Notes: generated from the letters alone by a model not told the origin. A DNA stretch of 64,000 bases from Actinoallomurus soli (GCF_024055715.1 NZ_JAMXMV010000001.1:372001-436000); one strand, 5' to 3'. Shown: positions 8,533 to 17,231, counted from the stretch's first letter. A program made the numbers and translations.

Positions 8533-8653
8533 GCTCATTCGGTGAAACTGGAAGGGAACAGGGACCGTCGGCCGGGCGTTCGGTCCAGACAGTCGCGTTC
8601 GTGCGCGACACTGGATGTTCGCACCCCGTCAGTGTCCGCTGGAGGTTGGACGC

Positions 8654-9907
8654 ATGCCCACGCTCGAAACCGCGACGCAGCCCCAGAACGCCGAGCGGCC
8701 CGCCGTCGTCGGCGAGCCCTGCGTTCTCCTCAAGCTGGGCGAGATCGTCCTCAAGGGCAAGAACCGCGAGCTGTTCGAGCGGCGCCTGCAGAACAACATC
8801 CGGGCCGCCGTGAAGGGGCTCGGCATCAAGATCAATATTTGGCAGCGCGAGGGCGTCATCGTCGTCCGCGCCGAGAGCGGCGAGCTCGCCGACGTCGACG
8901 CCGTGGCCCGCAGGCTCACCGACGTGATGGGCATCGTATGGGTGCACCGCGCCTGGCGGGTGGCCAAGGACGTCGACGCGACCGTCCAGGCCGCCCTCGA
9001 CCTCGTCGCGCAGCACCCCGCGCTGGCCCGCAAGGGCGCGTTCGCCATCCGCGCGCGGCGCCGCGACAAGCGCTTCCCGATCACCTCCTCCGACCTCAAC
9101 GCCCTGGTCGGCGCGAAGGTCAAGGAGCGCTACGACCTGCCGGTCAACCTCAAGCACCCCGACCTGGCGGTGTTCATCGAGGTGGACCAGCGCGAGGTTT
9201 TCGTCTTCACCGACGGCATGCCCGGCGCCGGCGGTCTGCCGGTCGGCATGAGCGGCCGGGCGCTGGTGCTGATGTCGGGCGGCATCGACTCGCCCGTCGC
9301 CGCGTACCGCATGATGCGCCGTGGGCTGCGGGTCGACTTCCTGCACTTCTCCGGGATGCCGTTCACCGGCCCGGAGTCGATCTACAAGGCGTACGCCCTG
9401 GTGCGCGAGCTGGACAAGTTCCAGGGCGGGTCGCGCCTGTTCGTCTCGGCGTTCGGCAAGGCGCAGCAGCAGATCAAGTCCTCCGGGGCCGACCGGCTGC
9501 AGATCATCGCGCAGCGCCGCCTGATGCTGAAGACCGCCGAGGTCGTCGCGCACAACCTGGGCGGCGCCGCGCTCATCACCGGCGACTCGCTCGGCCAGGT
9601 GAGCAGCCAGACCATGCAGAACATCACGGCCCTCGACGACGCGGTGGAGCTGCCGATCCTGCGCCCGCTCATCGGCATGGACAAGACCGAGATCATGGCC
9701 GAGGCGCGGAAGATCCACACGCTGAGCATCTCGGAGCTGCCGGACGAGGACTGCTGCACCGTCCTCACCCCGCGCCGCGCCGAGACCCGGGCCAAGATCG
9801 ATGACCTGCGCCAGATCGAGAAGCGCCTCGACGCGGGCGAGCTGGCCGAGCAACTCGCCGCCAACCTCCAGGAACACCGCCCGTCCTACGGCGACCCCAC
9901 CGCCTGA
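8654..9907 (+). CDS. thiI: tRNA 4-thiouridine synthase / sulfurtransferase ThiI
   Basis: ThiI adenylates U8 of tRNA and transfers sulfur to make 4-thiouridine; in some bacteria it also feeds thiamine thiazole synthesis. The 417-residue product has an N-terminal ferredoxin-like/THUMP region (about residues 20-180), the PP-loop SGGIDSPVA near residue 207, and DEDCCTVL with a cysteine pair near residue 367. The rhodanese domain found in E. coli ThiI is absent, as in Gram-positive homologues. GGAGG lies eight bases before the ATG at 8654. Confidence 0.93.
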   Translation: MPTLETATQPQNAERPAVVGEPCVLLKLGEIVLKGKNRELFERRLQNNIRAAVKGLGIKINIWQREGVIVVRAESGELADVDAVARRLTDVMGIVWVHRAWRVAKDVDATVQAALDLVAQHPALARKGAFAIRARRRDKRFPITSSDLNALVGAKVKERYDLPVNLKHPDLAVFIEVDQREVFVFTDGMPGAGGLPVGMSGRALVLMSGGIDSPVAAYRMMRRGLRVDFLHFSGMPFTGPESIYKAYALVRELDKFQGGSRLFVSAFGKAQQQIKSSGADRLQIIAQRRLMLKTAEVVAHNLGGAALITGDSLGQVSSQTMQNITALDDAVELPILRPLIGMDKTEIMAEARKIHTLSISELPDEDCCTVLTPRRAETRAKIDDLRQIEKRLDAGELAEQLAANLQEHRPSYGDPTA

Positions 9908-9956
9908 CCCCGACGGACAGGACATGAGTGAGGCCCCCGGCAGCGCTTCAGCTCTA

Positions 9957-10207
9957 GTGGTCGTTGCAACACCCCGGTTCAAGGGGGGTCATGGACTGCG
10001 GCTATGCCGACATCGTCGACTCCGGCCTCATCGGCCCGGGACCACGAGCGCATGACCGCGGATGCCGAAGCGATGATCGAGGTCGCGATGATCCGGCTCA
10101 TGGCCGCACGGCCGGCCGGTGAGGACGTCGAGCCGCACGGCCCGATCGAGACCGAAGCCGCCCGACGCCTCACCGACGAGATCAACCATGACCACGACCA
10201 CGAGTGA
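9957..10207 (+). pseudogene. Degenerate IS (transposase C-terminal) remnant
   Basis: The stretch begins with GTGGTCGTTGCAACACCCC preceded by CTA, which looks like an insertion sequence end. An open frame from about 10004 to 10207 contains DHERMTADAEAMIEVAMIRL followed by a short tail, resembling the last helix of IS5-group transposases. The catalytic core is missing and no matching right end was found. Identification is from memory of such termini, so it is tentative; a short unknown protein is the alternative. Confidence 0.4.
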
Positions 10208-10276
10208 TCACCCGGTCATGTGGTCGCGGAACGCAGGACGAACCTACGAAGAAGAGCGTCGTGTTCCCGACCTTTC

Positions 10277-11236
10277 CTAGAGGTCGATGACGACCTTTCC
10301 GTGCACGTGCCGCCCTGCCTGAAGCTCGACCGCGGTACGGATCTGGTCGACGGGAAAGCTTGCCGCGATCGGCACCCGGAGCCGACCCGCCGCGACCAGG
10401 CCGGCGATCTCCTCGATGGCGCCCGGGGCCGCGTTGGCGCCGTTCGCCGGCGTGATCCCGTCGATCTGGGCGGCGATGGTGGTGATGCGCTCGTCCGGCA
10501 CGCCGAGTTCGCGTGCCGCCTGCGCCGTGTCCGTCCCGTGCAGGTCCATGGCCGCAGTGACGCCGGCGGGAGCCAGCGCACGGACCCGGTCGACCAGGCC
10601 ATCGCCATAGGCGACCGGCTCGGCCCCCAGGGCTCGCAGGGCATCGGCCGAGGTCGCCGACCCGGTGCCGATCACTCGTGCGCCCGCGAGACGCGCGAGC
10701 TGGACGGCGAACACGCCCACTCCGCCTCCCGCGCCGCCGATGAGCACCGTGTCGCCCGGGCCCGGGTCGACCACGGCCAGAGCTGCGGCCGCCGTGCAGC
10801 CCGCGATGGTAAGGGTGGCGGCGGTGCGGTCGTCGACGCCGTCAGGGGTACGGTGCGCCTCGCCGCCCACCGCGATGGTCCCCGCCTCGTCCACGATGAC
10901 GTGGTCGGCGACCGCGCGGGACATGGCGCCGCCGAACACCCGGTCACCGACCGCGAACTCGCTCACGCCGTCGCCGACCTCATCGACCACCCCGGCATAG
11001 TCGGTGCCGAACCCGCACGGCAGGCTCAGGCCGAATCGCGCGGCGGTCTCCGCGTCAGAGGTCATGAACCAGTCCATCGGGTTCAGGCCGGCCGCGGTGA
11101 CGCGCACGCGGATCTGCCCCGAGCCGGCGTGCGGCACGGATACCTCGCGGACGCTCAAGGCGTCCGGTCCGCCGAACGACTCGAACTGGACCGCCCGGCT
11201 CGTGGTCGCCGAGGTGTTGAGGCTCGGTTCTTTCAT
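10277..11236 (-). CDS. NADP-dependent zinc-free alcohol dehydrogenase/quinone oxidoreductase
   Basis: This is a medium-chain dehydrogenase/reductase of about 319 residues. It has the GroES-like N-terminal domain with RVTAAGLNPMDWF, the region GFGTDYAGVVDEVG and the nucleotide-binding loop GGAGGGVGVFAVQLA. Zinc-binding cysteines are absent, as in quinone oxidoreductases. It is divergent from the adjacent TetR gene, whose likely operators lie in the shared promoter, so it is probably the repressor's target. ATG 11236 is ten bases after AGGAG; GTG 11242 is an alternative. Confidence 0.88.
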   Translation of the reverse strand: MKEPSLNTSATTSRAVQFESFGGPDALSVREVSVPHAGSGQIRVRVTAAGLNPMDWFMTSDAETAARFGLSLPCGFGTDYAGVVDEVGDGVSEFAVGDRVFGGAMSRAVADHVIVDEAGTIAVGGEAHRTPDGVDDRTAATLTIAGCTAAAALAVVDPGPGDTVLIGGAGGGVGVFAVQLARLAGARVIGTGSATSADALRALGAEPVAYGDGLVDRVRALAPAGVTAAMDLHGTDTAQAARELGVPDERITTIAAQIDGITPANGANAAPGAIEEIAGLVAAGRLRVPIAASFPVDQIRTAVELQAGRHVHGKVVIDL

Positions 11237-11273
11237 GCTCACCTGTCTCCTGGAGCGGCTCGTGAAGCAAGGT

Positions 11274-11293
11274 AAACGGACTATGCTCCGTTT
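11274..11293. promoter_or_regulatory. Probable TetR operator 1
   Basis: AAACGGA and TCCGTTT are perfect inverted 7-bp arms around CTATGC. The site lies between the divergent oxidoreductase and TetR genes, where it could overlap promoters of both. Confidence 0.6.
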
Positions 11294-11316
11294 GTGTGGC
11301 TCAATCTAGCATAAGT

Positions 11317-11332
11317 GGAGCGTGATCCGTTT
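11317..11332. promoter_or_regulatory. Probable TetR operator 2
   Basis: The inverse complement of this stretch, AAACGGATCACGCTCC, matches operator 1 (AAACGGACTATGCTCC) at 13 of 16 positions. It abuts the TTG start of the TetR gene and includes its GGAG ribosome site, which suggests autoregulation. Confidence 0.5.
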
Positions 11333-11937
11333 TGACCGCCGCAGAGATCCGTAGACCCCGGGCGGACGCGGCCCGCAACCGCGAACAGCTGCTGGCCGTG
11401 GCGACCCGTTTGTTCGCTTCGGCCGACGCCGAGCCGTCGATGCGCGCGATCGCCAACGAAGCCGGGGTCGGCATCGCCACTCTCTACCGGCACTTTCCCA
11501 CCCGCGAGGCGCTGGTCGACGCGGTCTACCGGGACCAGGTGTCGAGGCTCACCGCCGGTGCCCGTCAGCTCCTCGCCGAGCTCGATCCGCCCGCGGCGCT
11601 GCGACGCTGGATGGACCTGTTCGGGGAGTGGATCGCGACCAAGAACGGGATGCTCGACACGCTGCTCGCGATGGTCGAATCGGGCGAGATCGCCCATGCC
11701 CATACCCGGACCGAGCTGCTCGGAGCCATCGACGACATCCTCGAAGCCGGCCGCACGAGCGCGGAACTCCGCGCCGACGTCCCCGCCGAAGACATCGCCG
11801 CCGCTCTCATCGGTATCTTCACCGTGGCCGGCTCGCCCGAGCACGAAGCGATGGCGGCTCGCCTGCTGGACCTCCTGATGGACGGACTCCGGCCCTCCGC
11901 TTGCGGCCACCCCGAGGCGTCGTCCTCCGGTGGCTGA
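11332..11937 (+). CDS. TetR/AcrR family transcriptional regulator
   Basis: The N-terminal 60 residues form a TetR helix-turn-helix: NREQLLAVATRLFAS, then MRAIANEAGVGIATLYRHFP. The remaining 140 residues are the helical ligand and dimerisation domain, which is not conserved enough to predict a ligand. The TTG at 11332 follows a GGAG. Two similar inverted-repeat sites in the upstream spacer point to control of itself and of the divergent oxidoreductase. Confidence 0.9.
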   Translation: MTAAEIRRPRADAARNREQLLAVATRLFASADAEPSMRAIANEAGVGIATLYRHFPTREALVDAVYRDQVSRLTAGARQLLAELDPPAALRRWMDLFGEWIATKNGMLDTLLAMVESGEIAHAHTRTELLGAIDDILEAGRTSAELRADVPAEDIAAALIGIFTVAGSPEHEAMAARLLDLLMDGLRPSACGHPEASSSGG

Positions 11938-12029
11938 CTCATGCCCCCGGAGTCGGCGGACGACGTCGAACAGCGGATCAGAACCCGGTGTCTTCCTCGG
12001 CGCGGCCACCATCCGCGTCGCCGCGGGCG

Positions 12030-12938
12030 TCAGCGGGAGCGGGCCGGGACGGTGAGGATCACCAGGCTGGCGGCGAGGAGGGCCAGGCCGGCGAGGGCGA
12101 GCACGCCGAGGTGCTCGCCGAGGACGAACAGTCCCAGGACCGCCGCGACCGCCGGTTCGGCCAGGGTGAGGGTGGTCGCGGCGGCGACCGGGGTCGTCCG
12201 CAGGCCCCGGCCGTAGAACAGGTAGCCGAGCCCGGTGGTGATCACGCCCAGGTAGAGGGCCGCCGCCGCGCCGGTCCCGGTGAACAGCCAGCCGGCGCCG
12301 ATCGCGAGGAGCACCGGCAGGAGCAGTACCCCGGACCCGCCGAACAGCATGCCGAGCACCGCGCGGCTGTCCTCACCGCGGGTGATGAGGTACGACGCGA
12401 CGGTGGCGTACGCCGCGTAGCCGCACCCGGAGATCAGGGCCAGCGCGACGCCGAGGGGCTCGACGCCGGCCGCCTGGCCGCCCAGGGTGAGCGCGGCGCA
12501 CCCGGCGACCGCCCCCGCCGTGGAGAGCAGCCAGCGCGGGGTCAGCGCGCCCATGCGCAGGAGCCGGGACAGCAGGCCGGCGAAGACGGGGCCGCTGCCG
12601 ATCGTGACGACGGTGCCCGTCGCGACGCCGGTGCGGGCGACCGCGCAGAAGAACGCCACCTGGTACACGGCGACGAGCGCCGCGCCGAGGAGCAGGATCA
12701 GGCGCGTGCGGGCGCCGCGGGAGAGCAGGGGCCGCAGCCCGTCGCAGCGGACGGCCACGGCGAACAGGAAGGCGCCGCCGATGAGGAGGCGGGCGGCGCC
12801 CACCGCGATCGGACTGGCGTGGACGAAACTGCGGACGGTGCCGGTCGTGCCCCACAGGGAGGCGGCCAGGACGATGTCGGCGGACCCGCCGAGCCGCCGG
12901 CGCGCGGGCGCGGCGGAGGAGACCTCAGTGCTGGTCAA
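12030..12938 (-). CDS. EamA/DMT family transporter
   Basis: This 302-residue membrane protein has ten hydrophobic segments in two repeated halves, the EamA organisation of the drug/metabolite transporter superfamily. ADIVLAASLWGTTGTVRSF begins the first half, and LTLAEPAVAAVLGLFVLGE in the second half matches the family signature. It probably exports an amino acid or metabolite. The TTG at 12938 is used for lack of a better start. The 263-bp spacer (12939-13201) to the aroF stop holds only a short hairpin. Confidence 0.85.
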   Translation of the reverse strand: MTSTEVSSAAPARRRLGGSADIVLAASLWGTTGTVRSFVHASPIAVGAARLLIGGAFLFAVAVRCDGLRPLLSRGARTRLILLLGAALVAVYQVAFFCAVARTGVATGTVVTIGSGPVFAGLLSRLLRMGALTPRWLLSTAGAVAGCAALTLGGQAAGVEPLGVALALISGCGYAAYATVASYLITRGEDSRAVLGMLFGGSGVLLLPVLLAIGAGWLFTGTGAAAALYLGVITTGLGYLFYGRGLRTTPVAAATTLTLAEPAVAAVLGLFVLGEHLGVLALAGLALLAASLVILTVPARSR

Positions 12939-13058
12939 GGAGAACGCTCCAGATGTCGAACGGTTCGAACGAACGCGAGATCCGGGGCGCGCCGAAGAGC
13001 CGCTCGGCGGCGGCGTCAGGAGAGGCGCCCGGCGACGCCGAGCGCGTAGGTGTGGTGG

Positions 13059-13076
13059 CCCCGGTCAGAACCGGGG
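13059..13076. terminator. Short hairpin between aroF and the EamA gene
   Basis: CCCCGGT and ACCGGGG flank a four-base CAGA loop in the spacer downstream of aroF. No T-run follows on either strand, so terminator function is uncertain. Confidence 0.4.
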
Positions 13077-13201
13077 CGGCCCCAGCTGGGCGGTGAAGTA
13101 CGCCATGTCGGGAAGACTACCGTCCGCATGCCCGCTCCGTACGGTCCGGGCTGCCGGACACCGGGCGGGGCGCGCCGCGTACGACGGCGCGCCCTCCCAG
13201 G

Positions 13202-14224
13202 TCAGACGGTGGTGAGGGTGCGGCCGACCATGGGCGGCAGGTCGCGCGCGGTGGCGGCGAGCTCCCGCACGTCCTCGTCGACGAGCGCCTGCGGGCCGTC
13301 GCACAGGGCGGTCTCCGGGCTCGGGTGCACGTCGATGATGACCCCGTCGGCACCGACGGCGATGGCCGCGCGGGTGAGCGGCAGCACCAGGTCACGCCGG
13401 CCGCCGGAGTGGGACGGGTCGACGATGACGGGCAGGTGCGACAGCCGCTGCGCGACCGGTACGGCCGAGATGTCCAGGGTGTTGCGGGTGGCCTTCTCGA
13501 ACGTGCGGATGCCGCGCTCGCACAGCACGATGTCGAGGTTGCCGCGCTGGGCGATGTACTCGGCCGCCATCAGCCACTCCTCGATGGTGGCGTTCATGCC
13601 GCGCTTGAGCATGACGGGTTTGCCGATGCCGCCGACGGCCTGCAGCAGCGCGAAGTTCTGCATGTTGCGGGTGCCGACCTGGAGCATGTCGGCGTACGAG
13701 GCGACGAGCTCGACGTCGTTCGCGTCCACCACCTCGGTGACGATGGGCAGGCCGGTCTCCTCGCGCACGTCGGCCAGAATGCCCAAACCCTTCTCGCCGA
13801 GTCCCTGGAAGGCGTACGGGGAGGTGCGCGGCTTGAAAGCACCGCCGCGCAGCAGGGTCGCGCCCGCGGCCTGGGCCATCCGCGCGGCCTGGAGGGTCTG
13901 CTCCGGCGTCTCGACCGCGCACGGGCCGGCGATGAGCGTCATGGTTCCGGGGCCGATCGGCACGCCGCCGACGCGCACGACCGAGCGGTCGGGGTGGTTC
14001 TCGCGGCTGACCAGCTTGTACGGCACCGAGATCCGGATGACGTCGCTGACGCCGCGCAGCGCGTGGAGGTTCAGCGTGCCGAACTGCTCGACGTCGCCGA
14101 CCAGGCCGACGATCGTGCGGTTGACGCCCCGGCTGACGAACGCCTCGCCGCCCGCGCCCTCGACGACCGCGACGACGGCCTTGACATCGGCTTCCTCCGC
14201 ATCGGCGGACATGACAACGACCAT
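13202..14224 (-). CDS. aroF: 3-deoxy-7-phosphoheptulonate (DAHP) synthase, class I-beta
   Basis: This enzyme condenses phosphoenolpyruvate with erythrose 4-phosphate, the first step of aromatic amino acid synthesis. Residues 1-70 form the ferredoxin-like regulatory domain also present in the Thermotoga enzyme, where it mediates feedback inhibition. The barrel follows with IAGPCAVE, KPRTSPYAFQG, MLKRGM and VDPSHSGG. Length is 340 residues. The ATG at 14224 has GAAGAGGAAG just upstream. A leader peptide and terminator lie in the 5' region, so expression is likely controlled by attenuation. Confidence 0.95.
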   Translation of the reverse strand: MVVVMSADAEEADVKAVVAVVEGAGGEAFVSRGVNRTIVGLVGDVEQFGTLNLHALRGVSDVIRISVPYKLVSRENHPDRSVVRVGGVPIGPGTMTLIAGPCAVETPEQTLQAARMAQAAGATLLRGGAFKPRTSPYAFQGLGEKGLGILADVREETGLPIVTEVVDANDVELVASYADMLQVGTRNMQNFALLQAVGGIGKPVMLKRGMNATIEEWLMAAEYIAQRGNLDIVLCERGIRTFEKATRNTLDISAVPVAQRLSHLPVIVDPSHSGGRRDLVLPLTRAAIAVGADGVIIDVHPSPETALCDGPQALVDEDVRELAATARDLPPMVGRTLTTV

Positions 14225-14262
14225 GGTGCTTCCTCTTCCCGCAACAGTCGGTTCTTGGCCGG

Positions 14263-14306
14263 AAACGACAGATGCCCCGGACCCATCGGGCCCGGGGCAT
14301 CTGTCG
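14263..14306 (-). terminator. Attenuator hairpin in the aroF leader
   Basis: On the minus strand CGACAGATGCCCCGG pairs perfectly with CCGGGGCATCTGTCG (15 bp) around an 11-base loop that can add a CCC/GGG pair, followed by TTT. It starts 11 bases after the leader-peptide stop and ends about 40 bases before aroF. Its 5' arm plus loop also contains CCCGGGCCCG, the exact complement of CGGGCCCGGG at 14351-14360 in the leader ORF, giving an alternative antiterminator pairing. Confidence 0.85.
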
Positions 14307-14317
14307 GTGGTTGCCTT

Positions 14318-14389
14318 TTAGCGCAGCGTCCTTCCGGCAGTCACCCGTGTCCCGGGCCCGCCATAGGTAAAGACGAAGACGTTGCGCAT
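14318..14389 (-). CDS. aroF leader peptide (Phe/Tyr codons)
   Basis: This 23-codon ORF begins MRNVFVFTYGGPG, with Phe at codons 5 and 7 and Tyr at codon 9, and ends at a TAA 11 bases before the attenuator hairpin. Its ATG is about seven bases after a TAGGCT -10 element, so it is probably a leaderless transcript start. The segment right after the aromatic codons can pair with the terminator arm. This is the expected architecture of ribosome-mediated attenuation. Translation itself is inferred. Confidence 0.75.
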   Translation of the reverse strand: MRNVFVFTYGGPGTRVTAGRTLR

Positions 14390-14395
14390 GCGGTC

Positions 14396-14401
14396 AGCCT
14401 A
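14396..14401 (-). promoter_or_regulatory. -10 element of the aroF leader transcript
   Basis: TAGGCT read on the minus strand would place the transcription start on or next to the A of the leader-peptide ATG at 14389. No good -35 element is visible. Confidence 0.5.
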
Positions 14402-14511
14402 GCCGATGTCCCGGGCGCCGTGCTCGGAGGGGTTCGGCACGGCCCCTGCGCGGGGGATGGCAGGATGGCCGATGACCATGAGCGGGCATTCGGAGAGTCG
14501 AGGACGACGCG

Positions 14512-15105
14512 GTGGGGCCTGACGACCGGCTCCCGCCGGGACAGTACGTTCCGCGCGGCTGGCCCGTCCTGCACTACGGCCCGGTGCCGAAGTTCCGTCC
14601 CGAACGCTGGGACCTGCGCGTGTACGGCGCCACCGAGGCGGGGCGGGAGTACCGCTGGACCTGGCCGCAGGTCCAGGCGATGCCGCGCGGGAAGGTCACC
14701 GCCGACTTCCACTGCGTCACGAAGTTCACCGTGCCCGACGTCGGCTGGGAGGGGATCCTCACGGCCACGCTCGTCGGGCTGGCGCCTCCGGCCGACGAGG
14801 CGACCCACGTCATGGTGTGGGCGGACTACGGCTACAGCGCCAACCTGCGGATGACCGACTTCCTCGAGGAGACGACGCTGCTGGCCACCCATCAGGGCGG
14901 TGAGCCGCTCACTCCCGACCACGGCGCGCCGCTGCGGATGGTGGTGCCGCACCTGTACGGGTGGAAGAGCGTGAAGTGGGTGCGCGCCATCGAGTACCTC
15001 ACCGCGAACCGCCGGGGCTTCTGGGAGGAGCGGGGCTACCACAACATCGCGGACCCCTGGCGGGAGCAGCGCTACTCCTACCAGGAGGACGAGCCTCCGG
15101 CGTAG
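14512..15105 (+). CDS. Sulfite oxidase-like molybdopterin-binding oxidoreductase
   Basis: This 197-residue cytoplasmic protein matches the oxidoreductase molybdopterin-binding domain. The block GKVTADFHCVTKFT contains the cysteine that ligates molybdenum in sulfite oxidase relatives, and WADYGYSANL plus PHLYGWKSVKWV are further family blocks. The dimerisation domain of true sulfite oxidases is missing, so the substrate is unknown. The GTG at 14512 has a GAGGACGACGC stretch upstream. It is divergent from aroF and its leader. Confidence 0.87.
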   Translation: MGPDDRLPPGQYVPRGWPVLHYGPVPKFRPERWDLRVYGATEAGREYRWTWPQVQAMPRGKVTADFHCVTKFTVPDVGWEGILTATLVGLAPPADEATHVMVWADYGYSANLRMTDFLEETTLLATHQGGEPLTPDHGAPLRMVVPHLYGWKSVKWVRAIEYLTANRRGFWEERGYHNIADPWREQRYSYQEDEPPA

Positions 15106-15133
15106 GGGGACTTGCCGAAATACCGGCGTTTCC

Positions 15134-16369
15134 GTGACGATGGCATTACGGTCTGTGGTCATGGTGGGGATTTCGGCTGAGGCCGTGCTGGCCGCGACGG
15201 CGGCGCTGATGGCGGCCGCCGCCGGCTGGTCGCTGGGTTCGGCGCGCCGGCGCGCCGAACCCGGCGCGCCGGGCGGGGAGGCGCTGTTCGCGGTCCTGCA
15301 CACGATCTCCCTCGCGTCGGCCTCCCTGCGGACCGGCCTGACCGAGGAGTCGGCGCGGCGGACGGCCCGTCACCTGCGGGAGCTCCTCGACGTGCCGGCC
15401 GTCGCCGTCGCCGACACCGGCCGCCTGCTCGCCTGGGACGGAGCCGGGGACGCCCACGCCGCGACCGTGGTGCCGCTCGCCGCCCAGGTGCTCGGCACCG
15501 GGCGGCCGCGTGTGGTCGTCTCGGAGCTCGTCGGGTGCGGCGACCCCGGCTGCCCCGTACGGGCCGTGGTGATCGCGCCGCTGACCATCGAGGGCCGCGT
15601 CGCCGGGGCCCTGGCCGCGTACGGCGCGGGGGTCCGCGACGAGCGCCTGCAGACGCTCGGAGAGGTCGCCCGGTGGGCCTCCGGGCAGTTGGAGCTCGCC
15701 GAGCTGGAGACGTCGAAGACGCGCCTGGAGGAGGCGGAGATGCGGGCCCTGCGCGCCCAGATCTCCCCGCACTTCGTCTACAACTCGCTGAGCACGATCG
15801 CGTCCTTCGTCCGGACGGATCCCGAGCGCGCCCGCGAGCTGCTGCTCGACTTCGCCGACTTCGCGCGGTACTCCTTCCGCGACCGGCGGGACTTCACGAC
15901 CCTGGCCGAGGAGCTGCGGTCGATCGACCGGTACCTCCTCCTCGAGCGGGCCCGCTTCGGCGACGAGCGCCTGCGGTTCAGCGTCGAGATCGCGCCCGAG
16001 GTGCTCCCGGTGTCGGTGCCGTTCCTGTCGCTGCAGCCGCTCGTGGAGAACGCCATCCGCCACGGCATGCAGTGCGGCGGCACCCAGCGGCTCCACGTAC
16101 GGATCCTGGCGCGGGACGCCGGCGCGGAGGCGGCGATCAGCGTGGAGGACGACGGGGTCGGCATGGATCCCGGAAGGCTCCGGGCCCTCCTTGAGGAGGG
16201 GCGGGAGAGCGCGCCGCACGGCGGCATCGGCCTGGTGAACGTCGACCGCCGCCTGCGTCAGGTCTACGGAGGGGAGTACGGCCTGGTCATCGAGACGGCG
16301 GTCGGCGCGGGGATGAAGGTCAGCCTGCGCGTGCCCAAGAGCAGGACGGCCGTCGAGTCTCGGTATTGA
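15134..16369 (+). CDS. LytS-type sensor histidine kinase
   Basis: An N-terminal hydrophobic segment (about residues 8-30) is followed by a GAF-like domain (about 50-195, containing GCGDPGCPVR), a coiled-coil ETSKTRLEEAEMRALRAQ, and the His_kinase block QISPHFVYNSL carrying the phospho-accepting histidine. The HATPase domain shows LVENAIRHG and GIGLVNV. It is a partner of the LytTR regulator 58 bp downstream. Signal and membrane topology are unknown. GTG 15134 and ATG 15140 are both possible starts. Confidence 0.9.
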   Translation: MTMALRSVVMVGISAEAVLAATAALMAAAAGWSLGSARRRAEPGAPGGEALFAVLHTISLASASLRTGLTEESARRTARHLRELLDVPAVAVADTGRLLAWDGAGDAHAATVVPLAAQVLGTGRPRVVVSELVGCGDPGCPVRAVVIAPLTIEGRVAGALAAYGAGVRDERLQTLGEVARWASGQLELAELETSKTRLEEAEMRALRAQISPHFVYNSLSTIASFVRTDPERARELLLDFADFARYSFRDRRDFTTLAEELRSIDRYLLLERARFGDERLRFSVEIAPEVLPVSVPFLSLQPLVENAIRHGMQCGGTQRLHVRILARDAGAEAAISVEDDGVGMDPGRLRALLEEGRESAPHGGIGLVNVDRRLRQVYGGEYGLVIETAVGAGMKVSLRVPKSRTAVESRY

Positions 16370-16427
16370 AACCAACTACTTGGTGAAATGAGTTGCATAC
16401 TCTGCGTAAAAGAGGGAGTCTCCTGCC

Positions 16428-17231
16428 ATGCTTCGCGTCCTCGCCGCCGACGATGAGGCCCCCGCGCTGGAGGAGCTCACCTACCTGCTCCGTCGGCATC
16501 CGCGGATCGAGCACGTCAAGCCCGCCCGCGACGCCGCCGAGGCGCTGCGCGAGATCGGCAGGATGATCAAGAGCGGGGAGCGGCTCGACGCGGTCTTCCT
16601 CGACATCTGCATGCCGGCGCTCGACGGCTTCGACTTCGCACGCCTCGTCGCCGGCTTCGCCGCCCCGCCCGCCATCGTCTTCGTCACCGCGCATGACGAG
16701 TTCGCCGTCACCGCCTTCGAGTTCGGCGCCGTCGACTACCTTCTGAAGCCCATCGACCCGGACCGCCTCGGCGAGGCCGTACGGCGCGTCGACGCGATCG
16801 TCCACCGCGACACCGCGCCGTACGACGAGCCGGGGACGGACGAGGTGATCCCGGTGGAGCTGGGCGGGCGCACCCGGCTGATCTCCCGTGCCGACGTCAC
16901 GCACGCGGAGACGCACGGCGACTACATCCGCCTGCACACCGCCGAGGGCGGCTACCTCCTGCGGATGCCGCTCTCCGTGCTCGCCGAGCGCTGGCGGGAC
17001 GCCGGGTTCATCCGCATCCACCGCAAGACGCTCGTCTCCGCCGCGCACATCACCGAACTCCGCTTCGACGAGGGCCGCGTCCTCGTGCAGATCGGGGACC
17101 TGCAGTTGCCGGTGAGCCGCCGTCACACGCGCGAGGTGCGCGACCTGCTGATCCGCCGCTTCCGGCAGCGGCCGCCGTCCCCCGGTGAGGAGCCGCCGTC
17201 CCCGGATGAGCCGCCATCGCCCGATGAGTGA
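16428..17231 (+). CDS. LytTR family response regulator
   Basis: The receiver domain (residues 1-125) has ADDEAPA with the acidic pocket, VFLDICMPALDG with the phospho-acceptor Asp, and DYLLKPI with the invariant Lys. A LytTR DNA-binding domain follows (about 145-245, with ETHGDYIRLHT and FIRIHRKTLV). The C-terminus is a short PPSPDE repeat. The AT-rich spacer before it (16370-16427) may hold its own promoter. It overlaps the next gene by eight bases, so the transporter genes are its likely targets. Confidence 0.93.
   Translation: MLRVLAADDEAPALEELTYLLRRHPRIEHVKPARDAAEALREIGRMIKSGERLDAVFLDICMPALDGFDFARLVAGFAAPPAIVFVTAHDEFAVTAFEFGAVDYLLKPIDPDRLGEAVRRVDAIVHRDTAPYDEPGTDEVIPVELGGRTRLISRADVTHAETHGDYIRLHTAEGGYLLRMPLSVLAERWRDAGFIRIHRKTLVSAAHITELRFDEGRVLVQIGDLQLPVSRRHTREVRDLLIRRFRQRPPSPGEEPPSPDEPPSPDE

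Noticed and set aside
7322-9982. Long minus-strand frame opposite pfkA and thiI
   Set aside because: It covers two clear genes and an intergenic terminator; it is a codon-bias shadow.
13062-13110. Tiny minus-strand ORF MAYFTAQLGPPRF
   Set aside because: Thirteen codons, no ribosome site of note and no regulatory hairpin arrangement; not supported as a leader peptide.
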